Shown piece by piece: positions 1 to 11,253 of a stretch of 64,000 bases of DNA (the stretch's first letter is position 1; each line of letters starts with the position of its first letter). The notes beneath the pieces are model-generated. The model did not search any database. It was given only the letters and a program-made list of their open reading frames with translations, and was not told where the DNA came from. Source of the DNA: Cupriavidus lacunae (GTDB lineage Bacteria > Pseudomonadota > Gammaproteobacteria > Burkholderiales > Burkholderiaceae); contig NZ_QKWJ01000007.1 of NCBI RefSeq assembly GCF_003353055.1, forward strand, positions 153,780 to 217,779, given 5' to 3'. A program made the position numbers and the translations under genes.

Positions 1-862
1 ACACCGTCAGGTTGTAATAGTCCAGGCCGCGCACCAGGCGCGGGTTGATCTTGAACGGGATGTTGTTGGCCTTCAGCAGGCGCTGCACGCCCTCGAAGTG
101 CGCCAGCGACTCTTCGCCCAGGAAGTCGATCAGCTTGGGCGCGTTGGACGCCATCTCCTGCAGCGCCGGGTTCTTGGTGTCCAGCACGCGCAGCGGGTTG
201 GTGTACAGGCGGCGCTTGCTGTCGTCGTCCAGGATGTCCCGGAAGCCTTCCAGGTACTTGATCAGTTCTTCGCGGTGCGCGGCGCGCTCATGGGCCTGCC
301 CCAGCGAATTGAGCTCCAGGCGCACGCCGACCAGGCCCAGGTCGTCCCACAGGCGCTGGCACATCAGGATGATCTCGGCGTCGACGTCCGGGCCGGCAAA
401 GCCCAGCGCCTCGGCGCCAAGCTGGTGGAACTGGCGATAGCGGCCGCGCTGCGGGCGCTCGTGGCGGAACATCGGGCCGGTGTACCACAGGCGCTTCGGG
501 CCGTCGTACAGCAGGTTGTGCTCGATGGTGGAGCGCACGGCCGCGGCGGTGCCTTCCGGGCGCAGCGTCAGCTGCTCGCCGTTGAGCGAATCGGTGAAGG
601 AGTACATTTCCTTCTCGACGATGTCGGTGACCTCGCCGATGCCGCGCACGAACAGCTGCGTATGCTCGACGATCGGCGTGCGGATCTGCTGGTAGCCGTA
701 GGCGCGCAGCATGGCCCGGGCGGCATTCTCGAAATGCTCCCACAGCGGCGCGTCGGCCGGCAGCATGTCGTTCATGCCCTTCACGCCCTGCAGGGCTTTG
801 GCGGGGCGTACCTTCGGTTCGGTCTTGGCGCCTTCGGCGGCCACGTTCTCGGATTGCGTCAT
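1..862 (-). CDS. hisS: Histidyl-tRNA synthetase, C-terminal part cut off by the window edge
   Basis: Charges tRNA-His with histidine in the cytoplasm. The first 287 codons are visible; the rest lies beyond position 1. The ATG at 860-862 gives a protein starting [10 protein letters not shown]. The class II synthetase core is clear: a motif-2 region reading [18 protein letters not shown] and the HisRS-specific RGLDYY segment close to the window edge. It follows ispG by 39 bp on the same strand and is probably the downstream end of the ndk-rlmN-pilF-rodZ-ispG-hisS operon, an order common in beta- and gammaproteobacteria. The Shine-Dalgarno sequence is weak. Family assignment is secure; only the 3' end is missing. 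Confidence 0.95.
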   Translation of the reverse strand, partial: MTQSENVAAEGAKTEPKVRPAKALQGVKGMNDMLPADAPLWEHFENAARAMLRAYGYQQIRTPIVEHTQLFVRGIGEVTDIVEKEMYSFTDSLNGEQLTLRPEGTAAAVRSTIEHNLLYDGPKRLWYTGPMFRHERPQRGRYRQFHQLGAEALGFAGPDVDAEIILMCQRLWDDLGLVGVRLELNSLGQAHERAAHREELIKYLEGFRDILDDDSKRRLYTNPLRVLDTKNPALQEMASNAPKLIDFLGEESLAHFEGVQRLLKANNIPFKINPRLVRGLDYYNLTV

Positions 863-901
863 TCTGTTCTTGTCAGGCTGCTGGCACCCGGCCGGTCCGG
901 C

Positions 902-2194
902 TCAGGCTGCCACTTCTTTGTCGGTCCGCGCAGCGCCCGGGCCGTAATGCGTGCGAACGTATTCGTCTACGATCGCCTGGAACTCTTCTGCAATGCGCTC
1001 GCCGCGCAGCGTCTTCACCTTGACGCCGTCGACGAACACCGGCGCCGCGGGCGATTCACCCGAGCCCGGCAGCGAGATGCCGATATTGGCGTGCTTGCTC
1101 TCGCCCGGACCATTGACGATGCAGCCCATCACGGCCACGTCCATTTCCTCGACGCCCGGGTAGGCGGTCTTCCATTGCGGCATCTGCTCGCGCAGGTAGG
1201 CCTGGATGCTGGCCGCCAGCTCCTGGAACACCGTGCTGGTCGTGCGCCCGCATCCCGGGCATGCAATCACCATCGGGGTGAAATTGCGCAGGCCCATGGT
1301 CTGCAGGATTTCCTGGCCCACGTACACCTCTTTCTCGCGCGGCGCTCCGGGTTCCGGGGTCAGCGAGATGCGGATGGTGTCGCCGATCCCTTCCTGCAGC
1401 AGCACCGACAGCGCCGCGGTCGATGCCACGATGCCCTTGCTGCCCATGCCGGCCTCGGTCAGCCCGAGGTGCAGTGCGTAGTCGCAGCGGCGCGCCAGCT
1501 CGCGGTACACCGCAACCAGCTCCTGCACCTGCGACACCTTGCACGACAGGATGATCTGGTCGCCCGGCAGGCCGATTTCCTCGGCCTTTTTCGCCGATTC
1601 GATGGCCGAGGTGATCAGCGCCTCGATCATCACGCTCTGCGCCGGCCACGGCTCGGCGCGTCCGGCATTCTCGTCCATGATGCGCGCCAGCAGGTCCTGG
1701 TCCAGGCTGCCCCAGTTCACGCCGATGCGCACCGGCTTGTTATAGCGGCACGCCATCTCGATCATCTGCGCGAACTGCGTATCGCGCTTGGCACCCTGGC
1801 CGACGTTGCCCGGGTTGATGCGGTACTTGGACAGCGCCTCGGCGCAGGCCGGATAGTCCTGCAACAGCTTGTGGCCGTTGTAGTGGAAATCACCCACCAG
1901 CGGCACGTCGACACCCATGCGGTCAAGCTGCTCGCGGATCGACGGCACCGCGGCCGCCGCCTCGGGCGTGTTCACCGTAATGCGCACGATCTCCGAGCCC
2001 GCGCGCGCCAGTTCCTTGACCTGGATCGCGGTGCCGATGGCATCGACCGTGTCGGTATTGGTCATCGACTGCACGCGCACCGGCGCACCGCCGCCGATGG
2101 TCACGACGTTGTCGCCCCACGCGACGCGCGCCTGGCGCGTCTGACGGCGCGGCAGCGGGCCGGGCAGGACCGGGAGACAGAGCTGTTGGTTCAT
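902..2194 (-). CDS. ispG: 4-hydroxy-3-methylbut-2-en-1-yl diphosphate synthase (IspG/GcpE)
   Basis: Iron-sulfur enzyme of the methylerythritol phosphate pathway. It converts MEcPP to HMBPP, feeding isoprenoid, quinone and undecaprenyl phosphate synthesis. The 430-residue protein carries the expected [4Fe-4S] ligands: CPGCGR and, about 40 residues later, [10 protein letters not shown]. The TIM-barrel half contains GVNWGSLD and HLGLTEAG. I chose the ATG at 2194 (MNQQLCLPV), preceded by AAGGTGG; an in-frame GTG at 2230 would add 12 residues of unlike character. It lies 48 bp after rodZ and 39 bp before hisS in a minus-strand operon. Confidence 0.95.
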   Translation of the reverse strand: MNQQLCLPVLPGPLPRRQTRQARVAWGDNVVTIGGGAPVRVQSMTNTDTVDAIGTAIQVKELARAGSEIVRITVNTPEAAAAVPSIREQLDRMGVDVPLVGDFHYNGHKLLQDYPACAEALSKYRINPGNVGQGAKRDTQFAQMIEMACRYNKPVRIGVNWGSLDQDLLARIMDENAGRAEPWPAQSVMIEALITSAIESAKKAEEIGLPGDQIILSCKVSQVQELVAVYRELARRCDYALHLGLTEAGMGSKGIVASTAALSVLLQEGIGDTIRISLTPEPGAPREKEVYVGQEILQTMGLRNFTPMVIACPGCGRTTSTVFQELAASIQAYLREQMPQWKTAYPGVEEMDVAVMGCIVNGPGESKHANIGISLPGSGESPAAPVFVDGVKVKTLRGERIAEEFQAIVDEYVRTHYGPGAARTDKEVAA

Positions 2195-2242
2195 AGCGTT
2201 ACCACCTTGCAAAGACGCACCTCGCCGCACCTTGCGCCCGCC

Positions 2243-3232
2243 TCAGGGCAGCGTCAGGCGCGCCACGTTGTTGCGGTTGGCTGCCTTCAGGTCGACCGGC
2301 GTGCCATTGCGCGTCAGCGACTCGACACCCTTGACGTTGCCGATCACCACCTTGTACGGAGCGGTGCCGCCGCCGGCCACGGTCTGGCCAGCCTTGGCGG
2401 TACCGCCCATGACGATCTTGCCGCTATTGTCCCGGATTTCATACCAGGTATCGGCGGCAAAACGGATCTGCAGTTCGCCCTCGCCTGCTGCCGCGGCAGG
2501 AGCCGTGGCGGCAGCGGGCACCGAGGCCGCTGCCGGGGCCGCCTGCGCGGCCGTGGCCGTGGCCGTGGCCGCGGGAGCTGCCGCGGCACTGGCCGGGACG
2601 GTTTCGGCGGACGGCGCCGGCGAATCGCTGGCAGCCATCACCGGCGGCAGCGCCGCGGTCACGGTGCCGGCTTCCGTGCTCTGGATCTCGGCGGCGGGCG
2701 CTTCGGCCTTCACCGTTTCGGCAGCGCTGCTGCGCGCATCGATCCATGCGCGGATATGGTCGAGCCCGAACCAGGCGCCCGCGGCCACCACCACCGCCAC
2801 CAGCGCCAGCCAGACCCAGCGGCCGCCGCTGCCGCCGGAGCGGAAGCGGTTGCGGTCGTCGAAGGCCGCGTTGATGCCGCCTTCGCGCTGGCGGGCGATT
2901 TCCGCCACCTGCGCCACCGCGCGCGGCTGGAAACGCGCCAGCAGCGGGTCGATGTCGACATGCAGCATGCGGGCATAGGCACGCATCACGCCCTTGGCGA
3001 AGGTCACGTCGGGCAGCGCCTGCAGGTCGCCGGCCTCGATCGCGCGCAGCTTGCCTGCCGCCACCTTCAGCCGTGCGCTGACGTCTTCCACCGTCATCCG
3101 CTGCGCCTCGCGCTCGCGCGCCAGCGCTGCGCCGATCTCGCGTGCGGCAGCTTCGCGGTCTCCTTCGTGCGCGCCCCCGCCGACTTGTTGCGTCGGTACG
3201 GCCTGGCCTGCGGCGCGGTCGTGCTCACTCAT
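2243..3232 (-). CDS. rodZ: RodZ-like cytoskeletal membrane protein
   Basis: Bitopic membrane protein of the RodZ family, which links MreB to the envelope and helps set rod shape. The 329 residues hold an N-terminal Cro/C1-type helix-turn-helix (about 30-97), a juxtamembrane stretch, one transmembrane helix (about 138-157, WVWLALVAVVVAAGAWFG), a long Ala/Pro/Thr-rich periplasmic linker (about 165-250) and a C-terminal DUF4115-type beta domain. The start overlaps the end of pilF by 8 bp, so translation is probably coupled. The neighbours pilF and ispG match the usual rodZ context. The low-complexity linker is typical of GC-rich homologues. Confidence 0.88.
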   Translation of the reverse strand: MSEHDRAAGQAVPTQQVGGGAHEGDREAAAREIGAALAREREAQRMTVEDVSARLKVAAGKLRAIEAGDLQALPDVTFAKGVMRAYARMLHVDIDPLLARFQPRAVAQVAEIARQREGGINAAFDDRNRFRSGGSGGRWVWLALVAVVVAAGAWFGLDHIRAWIDARSSAAETVKAEAPAAEIQSTEAGTVTAALPPVMAASDSPAPSAETVPASAAAAPAATATATAAQAAPAAASVPAAATAPAAAAGEGELQIRFAADTWYEIRDNSGKIVMGGTAKAGQTVAGGGTAPYKVVIGNVKGVESLTRNGTPVDLKAANRNNVARLTLP

Positions 3233-4004
3233 CCCATGCTCCTTGTTCGTAGGCGGTCAACTCACGCGAGTCGGGGAAGCGGCTGCGCAGCTGCGCCCCA
3301 AGCGCATCCTGCGCGCGGCCGTCGCCCTCACGGTGGGCAATGCGCGCTCCCAGCCAGAGGGATTGCGCACTGACAAATTGGCTGTTGTTGACGCGCTGGA
3401 CATACTGCCGGGCCTGCGCGAAGTCGCCGCGCCGGTAGAACACCAGCGCGAGGTTGGTGTTGGCCACCGGGTTGTTGCGGTCGTAGCCGAGCGCGGCCTT
3501 CAGGTTCTTCTCCGCCTCGGCACTGTGGCCCTGGCGCAGCTCGCACGCGCCCAGGCTGATCAGGGGCTTGGCCGGGCCGCCGGCCGACGGCGCCGACGCC
3601 GCGCGCTGCAGCATCGGCACGGCCTCGCCGTAGCGCCCTTCCTGGCACAGGAACCAGCCATAGTTGTTGAGCAGGTCGCCGTCGTTGCCACGCATCGACG
3701 CCGCGGTGCGGAAGCTGTCGTCGGCCAGCACCCGCTCGTTCATGTTCATGTAGATCAGCGCGCGCACATGGTAGGCATCGGCGAGCGACGGATCGATGGC
3801 GATGGCCTGCTTGATCTCGTCAAGCGCGACCGCATTCTGGCCGGCCTCGAGATAGTTGGTGGCCAGCTGCAGCCGGATGCCGGCGCGGCGCCTTGCATCG
3901 GTCTGGTCGGAAGCGGTCTGGAGATCCTGCGCCGGCGCATGCGGCAGCTGGCAGCCGGACAACATCAGCAGCCCGAAAAAGGCCGCAGCGATCAGACGGA
4001 TCAT
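3225..4004 (-). CDS. pilF: Type IV pilus biogenesis lipoprotein PilF (TPR)
   Basis: Outer-membrane lipoprotein that helps secretin PilQ assemble in type IV pili. The 259-residue product has a lipoprotein signal with lipobox LSGC (Cys18) followed by about five tetratricopeptide repeats, e.g. [20 protein letters not shown] and [19 protein letters not shown]. The ATG at 4002-4004 was chosen because it opens on a signal peptide; the open frame further upstream overlaps rlmN in another frame and is not real coding sequence. The start overlaps the rlmN stop in an ATGA arrangement, and the end overlaps rodZ by 8 bp. Tight coupling to rlmN and rodZ is seen in many proteobacteria. Confidence 0.9.
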   Translation of the reverse strand: MIRLIAAAFFGLLMLSGCQLPHAPAQDLQTASDQTDARRRAGIRLQLATNYLEAGQNAVALDEIKQAIAIDPSLADAYHVRALIYMNMNERVLADDSFRTAASMRGNDGDLLNNYGWFLCQEGRYGEAVPMLQRAASAPSAGGPAKPLISLGACELRQGHSAEAEKNLKAALGYDRNNPVANTNLALVFYRRGDFAQARQYVQRVNNSQFVSAQSLWLGARIAHREGDGRAQDALGAQLRSRFPDSRELTAYEQGAWDE

Positions 4005-5155
4005 GCAGGGCGAACCTCCCGAGGCTGGCCGTTGGCATTGACCGGCACCAGTGGCGTGATCTTGCCGAACTTGCCGCGTTCGGCCAGGCGCGTGCGGTCC
4101 TTCACTTCCCCGGCCAGCTGGCCGCAGGCGGCATCGATGTCGTCGCCGCGGGTCTTGCGGATGGTGGTCACGATGCCCGCGTCCATCAGCACCTGCGCAA
4201 AGCGCCGGATCTGGTCGTTGTTGGAACGCTTCAGGCCGGATTCGGGGAAGGGGTTGAACGGGATCAGGTTGAACTTGCACGGCACGTCGGCCACAAGCTT
4301 CAGCAGTTCCCGCGCATGCTCGACGCCGTCGTTGACGCCATCCAGCATGCAGTATTCGAAAGTAATGAAATCGCGCGGCGCGAATTCCAGGTAGCGGCGG
4401 CATGCCGCCATCAGTTCGGCCAGCGGGTACTTCTTGTTCAGCGGCACCAGCACGTCGCGCAGGGCGTCGTTGGACGCGTGCAGCGACACGGCAAGCGCTA
4501 CCGGCAGGTCTTTGGACAGCCGGTCCATCATCGGCACCACGCCGGAGGTGGAGAGCGTCACGCGGCGGCGCGACAGGCCGTAGGCATTGTCGTCGAGCAT
4601 CAGCCGCATGGCCGGCACGACGGCGTCGTAGTTCAGCAGCGGCTCGCCCATGCCCATCATCACCACGTTGGAGATGACGCGGTCATCCTTGGGGCCGCGG
4701 CCCAGTTGTTCGCGCATGGCGAACTCCGCCATCCACAGCTGGCCGATGATTTCACCGGTGCTGAGGTTGCGCGAAAAGCCTTGCTTGCCGGTGGAACAGA
4801 ACCGGCAGTTGACGGCGCATCCCGCCTGCGAGGAAACGCACAGCGTGCCACGCGTTTCCTCGGGGATATAGACCGTTTCCACCGCGTTGCCCTCGCCCAC
4901 GTCGAGCAGCCACTTGCGCGTGCCGTCGGCCGACAGGTTGTCGGTGATGGCGGCGGGCGCACGGATCTCGGCCCGCGTCGCGAGCTTTTCGCGCAGCGAC
5001 TTGGCGAGATCCGACATGGCGTCGAAGCGGCTGGCACCGTAGTGGTGGATCCAGCGCTGCAGTTGCCGCGCACGGAACGGCTTCTCGCCGAGCTCGCCGC
5101 AATAAGCGGTGAGCGCGTCCGCGTCGAGGTCGAGCAGGTTGACGAGAGCGTTCAT
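4001..5155 (-). CDS. rlmN: Dual-specificity RNA methyltransferase RlmN
   Basis: Radical-SAM enzyme that methylates C2 of A2503 in 23S rRNA and A37 in some tRNAs. The 384 residues contain the radical-SAM cluster motif CX3CX2C at Cys113, Cys117 and Cys120 (GCAVNCRFC) and the conserved C-terminal cysteine near residue 344 ([14 protein letters not shown]), which carries the transient methyl group. It follows ndk by 49 bp and shares an ATGA overlap with pilF, as expected for this operon. Length and both active-site parts are intact. Confidence 0.96.
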   Translation of the reverse strand: MNALVNLLDLDADALTAYCGELGEKPFRARQLQRWIHHYGASRFDAMSDLAKSLREKLATRAEIRAPAAITDNLSADGTRKWLLDVGEGNAVETVYIPEETRGTLCVSSQAGCAVNCRFCSTGKQGFSRNLSTGEIIGQLWMAEFAMREQLGRGPKDDRVISNVVMMGMGEPLLNYDAVVPAMRLMLDDNAYGLSRRRVTLSTSGVVPMMDRLSKDLPVALAVSLHASNDALRDVLVPLNKKYPLAELMAACRRYLEFAPRDFITFEYCMLDGVNDGVEHARELLKLVADVPCKFNLIPFNPFPESGLKRSNNDQIRRFAQVLMDAGIVTTIRKTRGDDIDAACGQLAGEVKDRTRLAERGKFGKITPLVPVNANGQPREVRPA

Positions 5156-5204
5156 GACGGCAAACTCAGCTTCGGTATCAGTCTAGTCCAGCAGCGCCAG
5201 GCAA

Positions 5205-5630
5205 TCAGCGGCTGTAGACGTTCATGCCCGGGAAGAAGAACGCCACTTCCACGGCAGCCGTTTCAGCGGCGTCCGAACCGTGCACGGCGTTGGCGTCGAT
5301 GCTGTCGGCGAAGTCGGCGCGGATGGTGCCCTTCTCGGCCTTCTTCGGGTCGGTGGCGCCCATCAGGTCGCGGTGCTTGGCGATGGCGTTCTCGCCTTCC
5401 AGCGCCTGGATAATGACCGGGCCGGAAACCATGAAGTCCACCAGGTCCTTGAAGAACGGGCGCTCCTTGTGGACGGCATAGAACTGCTCGGCTTCGCCGC
5501 GCGACAGATGCACCATCTTGGCAGCAATGATCTTCAGGCCGGCGGCCTCGAAACGGGCGTAGATCTGGCCAATCACGTTCTTGGCCACGGCATCCGGCTT
5601 GATAATCGACAGGGTGCGTTCGATCGCCAT
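5205..5630 (-). CDS. ndk: Nucleoside diphosphate kinase
   Basis: Transfers the gamma-phosphate of ATP to nucleoside diphosphates, balancing NTP and dNTP pools in the cytoplasm. The 141-residue length is normal for the family and the phosphorylated histidine is His117 in [12 protein letters not shown]. It is probably the first gene of the minus-strand operon ndk-rlmN-pilF-rodZ-ispG-hisS. A candidate promoter lies about 45 bp upstream. Confidence 0.97.
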   Translation of the reverse strand: MAIERTLSIIKPDAVAKNVIGQIYARFEAAGLKIIAAKMVHLSRGEAEQFYAVHKERPFFKDLVDFMVSGPVIIQALEGENAIAKHRDLMGATDPKKAEKGTIRADFADSIDANAVHGSDAAETAAVEVAFFFPGMNVYSR

Positions 5631-6004
5631 GAAAAACTCCGAAAAATGAAGGGGTTACAAATGGATTAAACGTGCGATTCTAGCACGAAGACTATGACCC
5701 TTTCGAGGGTCTTCCCTGCTCTGGCGCGTGTCTGGCCGCCCCTGCGGCACAAGCCGGCACAAAGTATTCCAGAGCGCACATTACAACCTTGTCATGCCGG
5801 GAACGCGGCGCCCCGGCTAACATCCAATGTGAGCGGCGTCGAACGGACGTAAAACCAGTGCGGAGTGCCCTTTGAATTACTCCGCCCTTGCAATTCGGCC
5901 TACCCGATGCCACATTGACGATGGTTCCGTCCGGGGTCCATGCGAATCTTCGCAACCGAAGCCTCGAATCCCCGGCGCCTCACCGTTTTGAGACAGGAGT
6001 CACC
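5631..6004. other. Intergenic region between divergent ndk and yccA-like gene
   Basis: A 374-bp gap without a convincing gene. It holds the candidate ndk promoter, a small UUCG-loop hairpin at 5696-5711 and, at its right end, the ribosome binding site GACAGGAG for the membrane protein gene. An open frame reading into the BI-1 gene from 5888 has no family-like sequence before MDNKLNTYGF and is treated as untranslated leader. Confidence 0.5.
5677..5706 (-). promoter_or_regulatory. Candidate ndk promoter
   Basis: Read on the minus strand: a -35-like TCGAAA at 5701-5706, an 18-bp spacer and a -10-like TAGAAT at 5677-5682, upstream of the ndk ATG. The -35 overlaps a perfect hairpin, GACCCT-TTCG-AGGGTC, at 5696-5711. 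The match to consensus is moderate and unconfirmed. Confidence 0.35.
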
Positions 6005-6709
6005 ATGGATAACAAGCTGAACACCTACGGTTTCGGCAATAGTGCGTCGACCGTCACTGACGTCGTCGTTCGCAACCGGGTCTTGCGCAACACTTACTGG
6101 CTGCTGGCCCTCTCGATGATCCCCACCGTGCTCGGCGCGTGGATCGGCGTGGCCAGCGGCTTCAGCCTCATGGCGGGCAGCCCCGGACTGTCGCTGATCC
6201 TGTTCCTGGGCATCGCGTTCGGGTTCTTCTACGGCATCGAGAAGACCAAGAACAGCAGCATGGGCGTGGTCCTGTTGCTGGCATTCACGTTCTTCATGGG
6301 CCTGATGCTGTCGCGCCTGATCGGCGCGACGTTGCAGTTCTCGAACGGGCCCGCGCTGATCATGTATGCCTTCGGCGGCACGGCGGCGGTGTTCGGCACG
6401 ATGGCCACCATCGCCACGGTCAGCAAGCGTGATTTCTCCGGCCTCGGCAAATTCCTGTTCGTCGGCGTGATCCTGCTGATCCTGGCCAGCGTTGCCAATA
6501 TCTGGCTGCAGCTGCCGTCGCTGATGATCACGGTGTCGGTGATCGCGATCGGCATCTTCTCGGCGTACATCCTGTTCGATGTGCAGCGCGTGGTGAACGG
6601 CGGCGAGACCAACTACATCACCGCCACGCTGGCGATCTACCTGGACGTGTACAACGTCTTCGTCAACCTGCTGGCGCTGCTGGGCATCTTCGGCGGCAGC
6701 CGCGACTGA
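6005..6709 (+). CDS. Bax inhibitor-1/YccA family inner-membrane protein
   Basis: A 234-residue protein with seven predicted transmembrane helices, starting at WLLALSMIPTVLGAWIGVA and ending at VYNVFVNLLALLGIFGG, typical of the BI-1/YccA/YbhL family. In E. coli, YccA binds and modulates the FtsH protease; other members are proton-sensitive calcium-leak channels. The conserved family ending LDVYNVFVNLL is present, including the aspartate. The ATG at 6005 is chosen for its ribosome binding site CAGGAG and a family-like N-terminus. A strong terminator follows, so it is probably monocistronic. The exact role here is unknown. Confidence 0.9.
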   Translation: MDNKLNTYGFGNSASTVTDVVVRNRVLRNTYWLLALSMIPTVLGAWIGVASGFSLMAGSPGLSLILFLGIAFGFFYGIEKTKNSSMGVVLLLAFTFFMGLMLSRLIGATLQFSNGPALIMYAFGGTAAVFGTMATIATVSKRDFSGLGKFLFVGVILLILASVANIWLQLPSLMITVSVIAIGIFSAYILFDVQRVVNGGETNYITATLAIYLDVYNVFVNLLALLGIFGGSRD

Positions 6710-6731
6710 CGGCAACCGCCCCCGCAGCATG

Positions 6732-6759
6732 AAAAAACCGGCCTGATGGCCGGTTTTTT
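6732..6759. terminator. Bidirectional intrinsic terminator
   Basis: A perfect stem, AAAAAACCGGCC / GGCCGGTTTTTT with loop TGAT. The T-run on each strand lets it end both the BI-1 family gene (plus) and rlmD (minus), which converge here. Confidence 0.9.
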
Positions 6760-6779
6760 CTTTGGGCACACCTGCGCGA

Positions 6780-8243
6780 TCAGCCGCGATCGAATACCGC
6801 GATCGACTCCACGTGCGAGGTATGCGGGAACATGTTGACCACGCCCGCGCCGGCGAGGCGGTAGCCCGCCTCGTGCACCAGCAGGCCGGCGTCGCGCGCC
6901 AGCGTGGCGGGGCTGCAAGAGACATAGACGATGCGCCGCGGCAGCACGTCGCTGCCCTGCTGCGCCAGTTCGCCAAGCGCCTTGCACACGGCCAGCGCGC
7001 CTTCGCGCGGCGGATCGACCAGCCAGCGGTCGAAGCGGCCCAGCGCAGCAACGTCCTCGGCCGTGACCTCGAACAGATTGCGGCACGCAAACTCGGTCCT
7101 GGCCGCCAGCCCGTTGTATTCGGCATTGGCCAGCGCACGCGTGGTCAGGGCCTCGCTGCCTTCGATGCCCATCACCGACTTGCCCTGCGTGGCCAGCGGC
7201 AGCGTGAAGTTGCCGATGCCGCAGAACAGGTCGAGCAAGCGGTCCTGCGGCTGCGCATCCAGCAGACGCAGCGCGCGGCCGATCAGCACGCGGTTGATCT
7301 GGTGGTTCACCTGGGTGAAGTCGGTCGGCTTGAACGGCATGCGGATGCCGAACTCCGGCAGCGTGTAGGCCAGCTCGGCTTCGGCCGGATAGAACGGGTA
7401 GACCGTGTCCGGGCCCTTGGGCTGCAGCCAGAACTGCACCTGGTACTGGTCGGCAAAGGCGCGCAGCAGGTCCTTGTCGGCATCGGTCAGCGGTTCCAGG
7501 ATGCGCAGCACCAGCGCGGTGACTTCCTGGCCCACGGCCAGTTCGATCTGCGGCATGCGGTCGCGGATCGACAGCCCGCCCACCAGCTCGCGCAGCGGCA
7601 CCAGCATGGCCGACACATGCGGCGGCAGGATCTCGCAGCGGGTCATGTCGGCCACGTAGCTGCTCTTGCGCTCATGAAAACCGACCAGGACCCCGCCCTT
7701 CTTGGCCACGTGGCGCACGGTCAGGCGCGCGCGGTAGCGATAGCCCCAGTCCGGGCCGGCGATCGGGCGGAACACCACGTCGGGCTTCACCTTCGACAGG
7801 TGCCACAGGTTGTCTTCCAGCACGCGCTGCTTGATCGCCAGTTGCGCGCGCGAGTCCAGATGCTGCATCGAGCACCCGCCGCAGACACCGAAGTGCTGGC
7901 AACCGGGCTTCACCCGCATCACCGATTCCTGCCGGATCTCGGCCAGGTGGGCCTGCTCGTAGCTGGGCTTGCGGCGGTAGCTGCGGTAGCTGACGGTTTC
8001 GCCGGGCAGCGCGCCCTCGACGAAGATCACCTTGCCGGGCGTGCCATCCTCGTTCACCAGGCGGCCGACACCGCGGGCCTCCATGTCGAGGCTGTCGATC
8101 GATACCACGGGATCGGCCGCGGGGGCGCCAGCGTCGGCGGCAGCGCGGACACGGGACTCTTTTGCGACGGGAGCAGCACCTTGATCGGCAACAGCGGCCG
8201 GGGCTGCCGGCGTTTCTTGGGGAGAGGACACGGCTTGGGACAC
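6780..8243 (-). CDS. rlmD: 23S rRNA (uracil-1939-C5) methyltransferase RlmD
   Basis: SAM-dependent methyltransferase that forms m5U1939 in 23S rRNA. The 487 residues comprise an Ala/Pro-rich N-terminal tail (about 1-48), a TRAM RNA-binding domain (about 50-108), the iron-sulfur cysteines Cys115, Cys121 and Cys124 ([10 protein letters not shown]) plus a later one in MTRCEI, a Rossmann methyltransferase fold with [15 protein letters not shown], and the catalytic cysteine in [10 protein letters not shown] (about Cys443). The start is a GTG at 8243; a shorter start is possible because the first 45 residues are low complexity. It converges on the BI-1 gene across a shared terminator. Confidence 0.94.
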   Translation of the reverse strand: MSQAVSSPQETPAAPAAVADQGAAPVAKESRVRAAADAGAPAADPVVSIDSLDMEARGVGRLVNEDGTPGKVIFVEGALPGETVSYRSYRRKPSYEQAHLAEIRQESVMRVKPGCQHFGVCGGCSMQHLDSRAQLAIKQRVLEDNLWHLSKVKPDVVFRPIAGPDWGYRYRARLTVRHVAKKGGVLVGFHERKSSYVADMTRCEILPPHVSAMLVPLRELVGGLSIRDRMPQIELAVGQEVTALVLRILEPLTDADKDLLRAFADQYQVQFWLQPKGPDTVYPFYPAEAELAYTLPEFGIRMPFKPTDFTQVNHQINRVLIGRALRLLDAQPQDRLLDLFCGIGNFTLPLATQGKSVMGIEGSEALTTRALANAEYNGLAARTEFACRNLFEVTAEDVAALGRFDRWLVDPPREGALAVCKALGELAQQGSDVLPRRIVYVSCSPATLARDAGLLVHEAGYRLAGAGVVNMFPHTSHVESIAVFDRG

Positions 8244-8341
8244 CAGACGAAACCTGACGTATTGTTTTGCGAAAGCGGGATTGTATGCCAGACCGGGCCG
8301 GCACCGGTGGCAGCGTCCCGCCGACGTGACGGAGACGGCAA

Positions 8342-9196
8342 ATGGAACTGATCTCGTGGAATATTCAGTGGGGCCGTGGCGCCGACGGGCATGTCGACCT
8401 GGGCCGCCAGGTCGACACCCTGCGCGGCATTGCCGACGCCGACGTGATTTGCCTGCAGGAGGTCACGCGCGGGTTCGGCGAACTGCGCGGTAGCCCTGGT
8501 GACGACCAAGTAGCGGAGTTGACCGCCCTGCTGCCCGGCTACCACCTGCTCTATGCGCCGGGTGTCGACCGGCGCACCGCCATCGGCGGCCGCAAGCAAT
8601 TTGGCAACCTGATCGCCACGCGCCTGCCGGTGCGCGAAGTCTTCCGCCATGCGCTGCCCTGGCCGGCGGACCCGCAGGTGGCGTCGATGCCGCGCGTGGC
8701 CCTGGAAGCCACGGTAGAAGTCGGCACCCGGCGGCTGCGCGTGATCTGCACGCACCTGGAGTATTATTCGTCACATCAGCGCGCCGCCCAGGCCGAAGCC
8801 TTGCGCAACTGGCACGCCGAAGCCTGCGACCAAGCGCGACGCCCCGGCCGCAGCGAGCAATGGCCAGGCCCGTTCACGCCCGAGCCACGCCCGTCAGAGG
8901 CCGTCCTGTGCGGTGACTTCAACAGCAAACCCGACGATATCGCCTATCGCCGCGTGCTCGAGCCCTTTGACGATGCCACGCCGCCCTGGCGCGATGCCTG
9001 GTTGCACACGCATCCCGGCCAGCCGCATGCGCCCACCTGCGCCCTCTACGACAAGGAGCAATGGCCTGAGCCGCCGTTCGCCTGCGATTTCATGTTTGTG
9101 ACAGGGAACCTCGCCGGGCGCATCCGGCGCTGCGAGGTCGATGGGGATACCGCCGGCTCGGACCACCAGCCGATCCTGCTGTCGCTGGATCTGTGA
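8342..9196 (+). CDS. Endonuclease/exonuclease/phosphatase family hydrolase
   Basis: A 284-residue protein of the EEP superfamily, metal-dependent phosphoesterases that include Xth-like nucleases and sphingomyelinase-like enzymes. The signature positions are visible: WNIQWGRG at the N-terminus, the metal-binding Glu in [19 protein letters not shown] in the middle and the C-terminal catalytic [11 protein letters not shown]. There is no signal peptide, so it is cytoplasmic. It is divergent from rlmD and convergent with the following exonuclease. The family does not fix the substrate; DNA repair or phosphodiester cleavage are both possible. Confidence 0.85.
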   Translation: MELISWNIQWGRGADGHVDLGRQVDTLRGIADADVICLQEVTRGFGELRGSPGDDQVAELTALLPGYHLLYAPGVDRRTAIGGRKQFGNLIATRLPVREVFRHALPWPADPQVASMPRVALEATVEVGTRRLRVICTHLEYYSSHQRAAQAEALRNWHAEACDQARRPGRSEQWPGPFTPEPRPSEAVLCGDFNSKPDDIAYRRVLEPFDDATPPWRDAWLHTHPGQPHAPTCALYDKEQWPEPPFACDFMFVTGNLAGRIRRCEVDGDTAGSDHQPILLSLDL

Positions 9197-9223
9197 GTCC
9201 GTGCCGGCGGGACGCCGGCGCCC

Positions 9224-10059
9224 TCAGTCTTCGAGGTCTTCGGCTTCCGGCGTGAGACGCTGCAGCCGGAACGCCTGCAGGTATTCCATCCACTGCTCGC
9301 CAGGCAGCTCGGCCAGCGATTCCTGGACGAACTCCATCTCGATGTCGAACTCGCGCGGCGAGAGCCCGCCGCGCATCAGCTGGAAGCGGCAGTACATCAG
9401 GTAGGTGTTGACGACGTCGGTCTCGCAATAGGCGCGGATCTCGTCGAGCTGGCCGGCCTGGTAAGCGTGCCATACCTTGCTGCCGTCCATCCCCATCTTG
9501 CCCGGGAAGCCGCACAGCTTGGCCAGGTCATCCAGCGGCGCGCTGGCGCGGGGCTGGTACATCGCCAGCAGGTCCATCAGGTCCAGGTGCCGCATGTGGT
9601 AGCGGCTGATGTAGTTGTTCCACTTGAAGTCGCGGCTGTCGTCCTCGCGGCCCTCGCCCATTTCCCAGTAGCGCGGCGCGGTGACACCGTTGACCAGGCC
9701 GCGGTAGTGCAGCACCGGCAGGTCGAAACCGCCGCCGTTCCATGAAACCAGTTGCGGGCTGTAGCGCGCGATCAGTTCATAGAACTTCTGGATCAGCGTG
9801 GCCTCGCCGTCTTCGGGGGTGCCCAGCGAGCCGACATGAAACACCGCCGAGCCGTCGCGGTGCGTGCGGCGCAGCACGCAGGAAATCGCGGCCACGCGCT
9901 GCAGGTAGTGCGGGAGAAAATCGCTGCCGGTCTTTTCGCGGCGGGCGGCAAACGCATGCTCGGCGACTTCGGCGTCGCTCATCGCATCGGGATGGTCATG
10001 CAAACGGCGCAGGCCGGCGACATCGGGAATGGTCTCGATGTCGAATACCAGCACAGTGG

Positions 10060-10063
<4 letters not shown>
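9224..10063 (-). CDS. Predicted 3'-5' exonuclease (PolB exonuclease-like)
   Basis: A 279-residue protein similar to the proofreading exonuclease domain of family B DNA polymerases. The Exo I motif is VFDIETIPD at residues 5-13 (Asp and Glu metal ligands), Exo II lies around [14 protein letters not shown], and Exo III is [17 protein letters not shown]. It has no polymerase domain. The start overlaps the rpoS stop by 4 bp (ATGA), so it is probably translated as the last gene of the surE-pcm-nlpD-rpoS run. That would make it more abundant when RpoS is made, suggesting a role in stationary-phase DNA or RNA processing (inference). Confidence 0.85.
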
Positions 10064-11247
<1,184 letters not shown>

Positions 11248-11253
11248 GAACCC

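Noticed and set aside
98..3373. Plus-strand open frame of over 1000 codons across hisS, ispG and rodZ
   Set aside because: It is antisense to three clearly recognised genes, is rich in His, Arg and Gln, and has no domain; long shadow frames are expected in high-GC DNA.
6762..8351. Plus-strand frame opposite rlmD
   Set aside because: Antisense shadow of a well-supported methyltransferase gene; starts in the shared terminator region.
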